64,000 nucleotides of DNA from Lichenibacterium ramalinae. Its GTDB lineage: Bacteria > Pseudomonadota > Alphaproteobacteria > Rhizobiales > Beijerinckiaceae. Shown piece by piece: positions 57,562 through 64,000 of this stretch. The position numbers and the translations under genes are program-made. Within the stretch, counting starts at the first letter, position 1. Each line of letters opens with the position of its first letter. The stretch spans positions 1 to 64,000 of the forward strand of contig NZ_QYBC01000020.1 in assembly GCF_004137085.1 (NCBI RefSeq). Reading direction: 5' to 3'. The notes under the pieces were generated by a model. It was not told where the DNA came from and did not search any database. It saw only the letters and a program-made list of their open reading frames with translations.

Positions 57562-58470
57562 TTATCGGCGCATCCAGATCACATCTCCGAACGCGGCATT
57601 CCTTATTCGTGCCGGATCTCCTTCCTTATTGACCTTATAGGGATTAAAACCCAAGTGTATAAGGTGGTCAGCGGTCTCCTTTATGCTATGCCCGTACCTT
57701 TCAGCATGCCTTTCTTCTAGTTCGGTTTGGATGATAACATCTCGGTTTTTGCCTATCATTCTTGCGGAACCTTTGATGACAGGGTACTCGAAACCTTCGA
57801 CATCGATCTTAATGTAGTCAATTTTCCCGATCTCAAAACGGTCGATCATTGCGTCTAAAGTGCTTAATTCGACTTCTATCGTTGCAGAGCTTTTCTTCGA
57901 TATGCAGGTCTCGCCCGGATTGCTTTCATTGAACTGGATATCTACGGAGCCGAGCTGGCTACCGAGGGCGATGTTTACGGCTGTGGTGTTGATTACGTGG
58001 TTTTTTTCAAGGTTCCTTTGCAGATAGCGAAAGGTCGTTGGGTGAGCTTCGAAGGATATAACTCGCCCTGTCGGTCCTACGAGTTTAGAGGCTGGCAGGG
58101 TGTAAGTGCCTATATTAGCACCAGCATCGACGAAAACGCTGCCTGGTTTAAGATTTTTGCTGATGAATCGCCAAATGTCCGGGTCTCTAGCGCCAGCGAC
58201 GCAGGTAACGAACGAGCTGTAGTTATTCGGCATACTGACGTACGATAGGCCATCTGGAGACGTGAACTCGATATCGCGTCCTCTCATTTCTGAATGCAGA
58301 AAACTTAAAGCGCGCTTCCACCTTTCTGTTTTTTTCTCATTGAAAAGGTCTGACTCATTTATCAAACGATATTTTGAGTATAGAGCTAGCAATCTGGAAG
58401 GCACGAATGGGGTAATTTTTTTCTTGAGGGAGCGCTCTGAGTCTACGGTGTTGGACTGCTTCTCATGCAT
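57562..58470 (-). CDS. FkbM-family methyltransferase
   Basis: A 302-residue SAM-dependent methyltransferase. The FkbM domain (about 90-260) has the SAM motif VFVDAGANIGTYTLPASKLV, ISFEAHPTTFRYLQRN, and IDYIKIDVEGFEYPVIKG. FkbM enzymes methylate sugars or polyketides, often in surface polysaccharide clusters; no such cluster is next to it. Base composition is strikingly lower in GC than the surroundings, a sign of recent transfer. The ATG at 58470 is followed by a polar, basic N-terminus. Confidence 0.88.
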   Translation of the reverse strand: MHEKQSNTVDSERSLKKKITPFVPSRLLALYSKYRLINESDLFNEKKTERWKRALSFLHSEMRGRDIEFTSPDGLSYVSMPNNYSSFVTCVAGARDPDIWRFISKNLKPGSVFVDAGANIGTYTLPASKLVGPTGRVISFEAHPTTFRYLQRNLEKNHVINTTAVNIALGSQLGSVDIQFNESNPGETCISKKSSATIEVELSTLDAMIDRFEIGKIDYIKIDVEGFEYPVIKGSARMIGKNRDVIIQTELEERHAERYGHSIKETADHLIHLGFNPYKVNKEGDPARIRNAAFGDVIWMRR

Positions 58471-59010
58471 CTAGGATACATCCGGGTAGCCACACGAGCA
58501 TGCATCATGCACAATCAAATAAATTGACGCAATAAGGCTCAGAGAACGCCGAATTAAACCGGAACGCAACCTTCAGACCGCGCGGGCTCCGGTAAAGCCT
58601 CCTTTTGAATGCGAAGGTGCTCCGAACCGGCGCGCGAGGGCGCGAAGGAAAGCGAGCGCATGGCTACCGACAACCGTTCGTCCCGGTGGCGATCCGGCGG
58701 ACTTTGCGATCCGGCCGCCGGGGGTCGTCAAGTGTCCAAGGTAAAAGACGTCGGTTTCCTGCTCTCGAAGCGCCACTCGGGAGCGGCAACGTCGGCTGTC
58801 CTGTCGTCACCCGCTGCCTTCGCGCAGGCCCCCGTGGGACTGACCGCCTCGACAGTCTCGTCATAGACCGTTTCCCCTGGTCATCGGCGACCGTGTTCCT
58901 GAACCTCAGTGTCTCAGGCTCATCCACGCAGGCAACCCGTGGGGACCAAACCCGGCTCGCCCAAAACGCCATTCCCGGCCATCCCGGCCGTGAACCAACG
59001 CAAACGCCTC
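58471..59010. other. Region with no assignable gene
   Basis: A 540-base region. Short open frames exist on both strands (for example 58573-58776 on minus and 58609-58866 on plus), but none looks like a known family or has a clear ribosome-binding site. It may hold decayed sequence. Confidence 0.4.
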
Positions 59011-59390
59011 ATGTCCTCCGGGCACCCCATCACGGTCGCCGGCATCACCACGACGCTCGACCACGACACCGGCACCGCAACGGCGGTCGACGCGTCCACG
59101 ACGCCGGTCTCGGGCAAAAGCTGGCAGACCATCACCATGACGCTGCCGGACCTCGCCGCGAACCTTCTCGGCCTCGTGCTGAACCCTACCTTCGCCGCCG
59201 CGAGCAGCCGAACGTCCAGCAGGCCGTCCTCACCATCAAGGCGGTGTCGACCGCGCTCGTCTGCGACGTTTCGGCCGGCTCGACACTCGCCAAGAGCATC
59301 GAAGCTCAGGTCGATGCCCACCAGGGCGTGACGAACCTGATCGACGTCTCGTCCACGACCGTCTGCGCCGCACCGCGCCGGCGCGCCGCG
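59011..59390 (+). pseudogene. Phage-like small gene, frameshifted
   Basis: The first part reads GHPITVAGITTTLDHDTGTA to LLGLVLNPTFAAAS in one frame. After about 59205 the sensible reading moves to another frame: NVQQAVLTIKAVSTALVCDV, SAGSTLAKSIEAQVDAHQGV, NLIDVSSTTVC. One protein split by a frameshift explains both better than two genes. Its function is unknown; small genes of this kind occur in phage-derived regions. The frame end is unclear. Confidence 0.45.
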
Positions 59391-59408
59391 CACGGGAGGG
59401 GAATGACC

Positions 59409-59784
59409 ATGCCCGACACCGAGATCAACGTCGTCAACCGGCCCGAGCGCGTGATCCGCACGGTCCTGAAGCTGTGGCCGATCGCGGCGGCCGTCGTGCT
59501 AACGGTCGTCACCGGCGCGCTCTGGCTCGTGCACCTCGAGGGGAAGGGCGGACACCAACACGTCCGACATCACCCGCGTGCAGGCCGCATTCGCCGTGAG
59601 CGACGTGCGCTGGAGCGCGGACCAGGCGGCGCAGAACGCCCGCGTCGACCGCATCGAAGAAGGGCGCACCGTCGGGCTGCGACGGCTGAGCGCGGTCGAG
59701 GAGGCCGTGAAGGGCCAGAAGGATATCCTCTGTGACATCAACGCCAAGCTCGATCAGGCGCGCATGGGCAGGCGGGCGCGCTGA
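59409..59784 (+). pseudogene. Small membrane protein with coiled-coil end, frameshifted
   Basis: A GGGAGGGG site precedes the ATG at 59409. The first frame gives PDTEINVVNRPERVIRTVLK and a membrane helix (LWPIAAAVVLTVVTGALWLV), up to LEGKGG. A one-base shift near 59555 then leads to NTSDITRVQAAFAVSDVRWS and a helical end (RLSAVEEAVKGQKDILCDIN) closing at 59784. A membrane-anchored helical protein of this sort resembles phage accessory proteins. It could also be intact if the shift is a sequencing error. Confidence 0.45.
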
Positions 59785-59866
59785 CGATCGTTTGGAACCG
59801 ACGAGGGCGAAGGCCGTCCTCGTCCAACGAAGCCAAGCCGAAGCAAAGGCTTGACCTCGATTTTTT

Positions 59867-59905
59867 ATCAGGGGGTCGCGGGTTCGATCCCTGCAACCGG
59901 CACCA
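59867..59905 (+). repeat. Attachment site, right copy
   Basis: The third exact 39-base copy of the tRNA-Thr 3' end. Unlike the other two it is not followed by the GCTTCC/GGAAGC sites, as expected of the outer right end. Confidence 0.85.
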
Positions 59906-60287
59906 ACACCAACAGTGTCTTCGCATTGCCGTCTTGGCCGGTACTGCGGTCCGGGTGTGGGTTGTGGGAGCGGATGGGAAGCAGAGCCGCCGCGGACTGC
60001 CGCCGAAATGATTTTCTGCGGCAGCCCCAGCGCGTCGACGAACATTGCCGCATCGCTGCCGTTACCTCGCGGAGCCAGAGGGGCGCCTCGGCTCAGACGG
60101 CCGCGACGCGAGTCCCTCAGAGCGATCTCGTCGCGGCCGTTCACCATACTCCACCCGACCGTCGGATGACCGACCGTGTCGGTGCGTCCTCAGCCTTGGG
60201 GCCGAGGGGCGCGGCCGTCTCTCGCCCGGCTCTGCTCGGGGAACCGAGCGAGCCCCGGCCCGATTGCCTTCCGACAAGGAGGCACCC
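59906..60287. other. Intergenic region past the right att copy
   Basis: A 382-base stretch with no assignable gene. It ends with a strong AAGGAGG site for the next start. Nothing else is recognised. Confidence 0.4.
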
Positions 60288-60515
60288 ATGCCGTTGAACC
60301 CGCGACCGCTCCACCCCGACGATCAACCTGGCGCCGATCAGGAGCCGCGAGGCTTTCGGGAATGGTCCCACAAGGTCGGCGACGGCCCATCAGGTGTCGG
60401 CCAAGACCAGGTCCCTTTCGTCTCCATCGCCGACCTCCGCCACCCCTTCGTCAAGTTGGCTGCGGTTGCCTTCATCGGCTACACGCTGGCCAAGCTCATT
60501 CACGGTCGCCACTGA
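60288..60515 (+). CDS. Small tail-anchored protein, unknown
   Basis: A 75-residue protein. The N-terminal 50 residues are polar (PLNPRPLHPDDQPGADQEPR), followed by one C-terminal hydrophobic helix (PFVKLAAVAFIGYTLAKLI) and HGRH. The AAGGAGG 7 bases before the ATG is one of the strongest ribosome-binding sites in the window. Not recognised. Confidence 0.65.
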   Translation: MPLNPRPLHPDDQPGADQEPRGFREWSHKVGDGPSGVGQDQVPFVSIADLRHPFVKLAAVAFIGYTLAKLIHGRH

Positions 60516-61016
60516 CGGAGGGGCGGCACGCTTCCGAGCCCGCCTTGCAGTCGCCGCCGTCACCGTTCCGCGTCCTCCTGCGGCCGGTCGGCTCGCCGGG
60601 CCCGTCGGTGAAGGCGACCGCGACCAGGGTCGGGCTGGCGAACACGAGGACGACGGCGGCCCGGGTGAGGCGCCTCACGAGACGTCGCCGATCCTTCCCG
60701 TCGTCGGATCCACGATCTCGTCTCCGCGGTGGCCGGTGATCCCGGCCATGGCGGGTCGGACGACGGGAGCGGCAGCCGCACGGGTGGCGTGGGGCGGGGC
60801 ACGTCGGGCCGTTCCCAGGCCCAACGGCCGGTCGGGCCGGGGTCGGGGCGCGGTGGCGGGGCAGAGTTCCGCCCGCCAGGCTCCTGTATCCCGACGAAGC
60901 TCCGGACCATCGTCACGGATCGGCCGCGCCGATCGGGTCACGCCGAAAGGGTTCAGCTGGCAGTCACGTACCGCGACAGAATGTCAGGCCAACAAGGGCG
61001 AACCGTGGAGGCAGAC
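60516..61016. other. Region with two doubtful minus-strand frames
   Basis: A 501-base gap. On the minus strand a frame 60675-60941 ends in a TGA overlapping a GTG that opens a 60-residue frame (60496-60678) with a hydrophobic N-terminus (TRAAVVLVFASPTLVAVAF). The overlap hints at two tiny coupled genes, but no ribosome-binding site or homology supports them. I do not call them. Confidence 0.35.
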
Positions 61017-61208
61017 ATGGCCGGCAAGCACAGCGACAAGGGCGAGACCGCCAAGCAGGCAGCGCAGAGCGCCGCGAAGGTCGTGTTGGCCAAGCACCCT
61101 GCCGTGGTGGCCGGGTCGGTCCAGCCGACCACGGTCCGGCAGGATGTCGCCTCTGCCGCGGTGCTCGATGTCGGCACCCGGAATATCGGTCGGGGGCTGA
61201 AGCGGTAA
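61017..61208 (+). CDS. Small hypothetical protein
   Basis: A 63-residue protein (MAGKHSDKGETAKQAAQSAA onward) with GGAGG 5 bases before the ATG. It is Ala/Lys/Val-rich and probably helical. An in-frame ATG at 60981 is possible. Not recognised. Confidence 0.5.
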   Translation: MAGKHSDKGETAKQAAQSAAKVVLAKHPAVVAGSVQPTTVRQDVASAAVLDVGTRNIGRGLKR

Positions 61209-61505
61209 ATCCGCCGATTCCTCACCGCCATCGCACGGACCGAAGATGGCGCGAGGCCCCGAGAGAACCGACCGGCGGCTCTCTCGGGAGCCGCCCGGGG
61301 TCGGGCGACGCGGGCGGCGAACTCGCGCCCGACGGTGGCGAGGGTGGGGCGCCGTGAATCCCGCTGTGCCATCGGCATGGGTGTCCTCTGGACGCCGACA
61401 GCCGTCGTCGACCTCCGAACGTTCCGTGAGGGTCGGGGCCGGTGCAAGGAGGGTAGCCTTGCCTTGGCCCGGTTTTTCCAACATCGTCAGTCCATGACGG
61501 GACCC

Positions 61506-61964
61506 ATGGGCGACAGTGACAACAAGCGCGATCGAGGGCGACCCGCGACCGCTGCGACGCCGATCCTGGTGCAAGTGATGCCGTCCGACGTTGCTGGTCT
61601 CGATGCCTATATCGCAGCCCAGCCCGACCCGAAGCCGTCCCGTCCCGAGGCCATCGGCCTCGCGCTCCGCGGCTGGCTGACGGGGCTGGGCCACCTTTCG
61701 GCCGGCGAGGGTGCAGACGCGCCGCCCGACGTATCACGGGACGGTCCGGCGCCTGACCGCTACGCCGATGCCGACCCGAACGAGGGCGTCATGGTGACCG
61801 GCGTGGGCCCGATGACGCTGCGCCGCGCTGTCCGCAAGCTGCCGGACTGGCGCGAACATCATGGGCTCGGCCTGATCAACGTCTATCGTGGGGCCAACAA
61901 GCGACCGGGCCTGTTCGACGAGGCGGACTTGGGCAGGCTGGCGCAGATGGAGCAGTTCCGGTGA
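61506..61964 (+). CDS. Possible ribbon-helix-helix DNA-binding protein, first of the small-gene cluster
   Basis: A 152-residue protein. Residues 10-55 (TPILVQVMPSDVAGLDAYIA and PKPSRPEAIGLALRGWL) fit a ribbon-helix-helix fold: a beta strand, then a helix, then a second helix. The C-terminal half (MTLRRAVRKLPDWREHHGLG) is conserved-looking but unknown. Its TGA overlaps the next GTG (61961), indicating coupling. The start could be the ATG at 61494. It may regulate its own cluster, which is inference. Confidence 0.55.
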   Translation: MGDSDNKRDRGRPATAATPILVQVMPSDVAGLDAYIAAQPDPKPSRPEAIGLALRGWLTGLGHLSAGEGADAPPDVSRDGPAPDRYADADPNEGVMVTGVGPMTLRRAVRKLPDWREHHGLGLINVYRGANKRPGLFDEADLGRLAQMEQFR

Positions 61965-62071
61965 GCGAACCGTCGTCCTTCCGCCGCGAAGCCGTCCGCC
62001 GTGCCTTCGCCGACCACCTCGGCGTTGGGGGCTGCCGGCCGGCAGCCGCGCTACCCGGCGCCGGAGCATGA
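61961..62071 (+). CDS. 36-residue coupled small frame
   Basis: Starts at a GTG overlapping the stop before it (GTGA) and ends with a TGA overlapping the next ATG (ATGA). The peptide begins VSEPSSFRREAVRRAFADHL. The overlaps at both ends are its support; the function is unknown, and it may serve mostly for coupling. Confidence 0.4.
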   Translation: MSEPSSFRREAVRRAFADHLGVGGCRPAAALPGAGA

Positions 62072-62271
62072 GCTCCAAGCCCGATCTCACCTTCGCCGTC
62101 CATCCCCGGCCGCCCGAAGCGATGCCGAAGTTGAGCGAGCCGGTGCTCGACCTGTCGCCTCCGGTCGGGCCGCCGCCGCCCGTGGCGGCCGTCGCGAACC
62201 CATCGGACGACCGCGACACCTTCCTGGCGAACCTTGCCTTTCTCGTGCGGTTCGCGTTCGGGCGGTACTGA
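62068..62271 (+). CDS. Small hypothetical protein with Pro-rich middle
   Basis: A 67-residue protein starting SSKPDLTFAVHPRPPEAMPK. It has a Pro-rich middle and a hydrophobic aromatic end (TFLANLAFLVRFAFGRY). GGAG lies just before the ATG. Not recognised. Confidence 0.5.
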   Translation: MSSKPDLTFAVHPRPPEAMPKLSEPVLDLSPPVGPPPPVAAVANPSDDRDTFLANLAFLVRFAFGRY

Positions 62272-62328
62272 CGTGCTGAGCGGCTTCGGCGACCTCGCGG
62301 CCACCCGTGATCCTAAGGAGCGAACCGA

Positions 62329-62586
62329 ATGGGCTGCCGACGCCGAGCCTCGCACCGCCAACCGTTCCTGAAGGTGACGGGGGCCGAGACGACCGCCGAC
62401 ATCGGCGCCCTCACCGATCGCCTGAGGCGTGCCCTCGGCGAGGCCGAGGTGCTGGGCCTGCAGGACATCAGGGGGCACCTCGACGAGGCGCTGAGACTCG
62501 CGGTTCGGCATGCCGCGAAGGACAGGGTGATCGCGGGAGAGGGCCCGGAAGCGCATTCCATCGGCCAGCACGAGCCGGCCGCGTGA
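62329..62586 (+). CDS. Small hypothetical protein
   Basis: An 85-residue protein with AAGGAG upstream. A helical region (ALTDRLRRALGEAEVLGLQD and LDEALRLAVRHAAKD) dominates. Its TGA overlaps the next ATG (TGATG). Not recognised. Confidence 0.5.
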   Translation: MGCRRRASHRQPFLKVTGAETTADIGALTDRLRRALGEAEVLGLQDIRGHLDEALRLAVRHAAKDRVIAGEGPEAHSIGQHEPAA

Positions 62587-62870
62587 TGCGCGTCTACCGG
62601 GAGGTCCTGCTGGATGCTGCTCGCGCGCTCGCGGCCGATGGCGACCTCAACCTGCGCCTCAGCCGTGTCGCCTGCTGTCTGATCCAACTCGACGACAGCG
62701 ATGTGCCGCCACGCGCCATGGAGGCTTTCGAGCGCGTGCGCGCCCCGCTGATCGACAAGCCGCTCGTCGTGCAGGGTCGGCTGGTGCCGCGTGATCTCGA
62801 CGAGTTGAAGGGGAGATCGGTGGTGCGGGGTCTCGGTGATCTTGTGGTGGCGGAGCTGGGCGGGGCGTGA
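62586..62870 (+). CDS. Small hypothetical protein, last of the cluster
   Basis: A 94-residue protein beginning MRVYREVLLDAARALAADGD. It has two Cys in tandem (SRVACCLIQLDD) and a helical character. The ATG at 62586 shares a base with the preceding stop. A GTG at 62583 is also in frame. Not recognised. Confidence 0.5.
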   Translation: MRVYREVLLDAARALAADGDLNLRLSRVACCLIQLDDSDVPPRAMEAFERVRAPLIDKPLVVQGRLVPRDLDELKGRSVVRGLGDLVVAELGGA

Positions 62871-63881
62871 GGCGGCGCCACGGCTCACGAGACGGTCGCG
62901 ATCTCGTGGATCGCCGCCTCGTGAGAAGCACGGCGTGTGGAACGCCGCGATGTCGGCGGGAACGACGGCCGTTCGGTGATCGCGTCCGACGTCCTTCATC
63001 GCGCGTCACCGACCCGACCTGCCCTCCGAGGATCGCCGACGAGGCGAGAACCCGCGGGTGCCGCCGGACCCACCTCCCGAGCGATGCGGCCCCGCGACCG
63101 GGAGCCCACGGCGCGCTGATCGCCGAAGGGGTCCGGCGATCGATGGCGAGGCCGCGATAGGCTGCCGCGAATCGGGAAGCGCTGCGCGACCTCGTCCGAG
63201 GTGAAGTGCACCGGGGAACCCTCACGATCTTCGGTCGGGTGCGGGCCACCGAGGTGGGCTGCCCGCCGGATGGAAGGCGACCGCCGCTCCACGCCGACGG
63301 CCTCGATCTTGCGGCGCGGCGCTCGCACAGCCGCAGGATCTGGCCGATGTCGACCACAATTGTTCCAGGACGAGACGCCGGCGAAGGGCAGGTGCACCAC
63401 AGCTTCGCGGAAGCGCTCGTGTCGCACCCGACCACCGCCATCTCCCCGGCTGCCATGGCGTTGAGCGTCGTCGTGGCAGTCTGGGTGGAGAAGCTCGGCC
63501 AGCAGGTGGAGCTGAGGCGGACCACAACCGAACCCAAGCCGGCACGGCTGCCGCGGCGAGCACGGCCCTGACCCGCCGCCGGCCCGATGGGCCGCGACGG
63601 CTCGCCGACGCGCCCGCCAACGACGACGCCGAGGGCGCGATCACGCTGGACGACGTCCTGATCCTGGCATGCCTCGTCGTGATCTTCGTCGGCAGCCTGG
63701 GGCTGCTCGCCGACATGCTGCTCGACGGGTCGAGCGATGCGGTGGCGCTGCTGCGGCGGTGACGGGACAGGGGCGACGCGGTTTGAACCCGGTGCCACGG
63801 CCCTCGCGATGTACCGGCGGGGCAGGGGAGCGCCCGCCCGCTTGACGGGCAGGCCCGCGTCCTGCGATCGCAGGCCTCGCC
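62871..63881. other. One kilobase without a secure gene
   Basis: Open frames occur on both strands, none convincing. On the plus strand the end of one frame (63616-63762) gives a membrane-helix protein end (TLDDVLILACLVVIFVGSLG, ending ALLRR), but no ATG, GTG or TTG opens it, so it may be the end of a broken gene. The rest may be decayed. Confidence 0.4.
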
Positions 63882-64000
63882 ATGTCGTTCTCCGCCCTCC
63901 TCCAGCTCGGCCTCGCCTGTGCCATCTTCGTCTCGGCCGCCGCCAGCGCCAAGGCCTGGGCTCTCGCGCCCGCCCTGTGGCGTCTGGCCCTGACGCTGGG
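63882..64000 (+). CDS. Small membrane protein, 5' end only
   Basis: The frame from the ATG at 63882 runs off the window: MSFSALLQLGLACAIFVSAA, then SAKAWALAPALWRLALTLG. The first hydrophobic helix and the start look real. It could belong to a small four-helix transporter-like family, but too little is visible to tell. Confidence 0.5.
   Translation, partial: MSFSALLQLGLACAIFVSAAASAKAWALAPALWRLALTL

Noticed and set aside
59867-59905. A possible third tRNA-Thr gene
   Set aside because: Again only the 3' part is present, without an anticodon arm.
60496-60941. Two minus-strand tiny genes joined by GTGA
   Set aside because: Only the overlap supports them; there is no ribosome-binding site and the composition is that of a shadow frame.

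Overview
The window is very GC-rich chromosomal DNA. Its gene content points to a Hyphomicrobiales (Rhizobiales) alphaproteobacterium, probably near Methylobacteriaceae. Supporting this are an ndvA-type glucan exporter, a BTLCP transglutaminase-like protease, a DUF882 zinc-peptidase-like protein, a sigma-54 response regulator beside a large L,D-transpeptidase, the ftsK-lolA-xth-CNB-response regulator order, a linked hisZ-hisG pair and a MucR-like remnant. This assignment is by gene content only; no 16S rRNA gene is present.

Bases 1 to 48.5 kb are ordinary core chromosome. In order they carry: the ftsK 3' end, lolA, xth, two signalling genes with degenerate ligand or phosphorylation sites, ndvA, a GT-C-like membrane glycosyltransferase, an LpxL-like acyltransferase, a 4.9-kb helicase-nuclease gene, hisZ-hisG, an endonuclease III homologue, dcd, metZ, apaG, pepF, the sigma-54 regulator with the L,D-transpeptidase and DUF882 protein, leuD, a lytic transglycosylase, an alkaline phosphatase-superfamily enzyme, GST, GNAT, purD, a class A PBP, a flavin reductase, tRNA-Gly, rhlE, parE, recJ, nadK, a BTLCP protein and an outer-membrane-like protein. 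Themes are cell-envelope building and remodelling, amino acid and nucleotide metabolism, and DNA maintenance. A decayed proline iminopeptidase gene and two copies of a REP-like palindrome also lie here.

From 48,457 the character changes. tRNA-Thr(UGU) is followed by a mosaic island, and an exact 39-bp copy of its 3' end recurs at 55,484 and 59,867. This looks like two tandem integrations (48,533-55,483 and 55,523-59,866). The first carries an integrase C-terminal remnant, orphan small genes, a Tyr/Ser/Gly-rich protein, an SDR and an RraA-like gene bracketed by a 53-bp direct repeat, a receiver-domain protein and umuD-umuC. The second carries an inverted 579-bp copy of the umuC 3' end, a secreted small protein, a broken mucR-like gene, a low-GC FkbM methyltransferase and two frameshifted phage-like genes.

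From 59,906 to the end lies more accessory-looking DNA with small orphan genes. Five of them (61,506-62,870) form a tightly packed cluster, with overlapping stop and start codons at three of the four junctions, headed by a possible ribbon-helix-helix protein. About 1 kb near the end has no gene that can be assigned with confidence.

Most notable observations: (1) a helicase fused to an MTES_1575-type nuclease and a GreA/GreB C-terminal-like domain; (2) a response regulator whose phospho-acceptor Asp is Ala; (3) the three-copy attachment-site structure at tRNA-Thr; (4) the Tyr-rich island protein; (5) the small-gene cluster.
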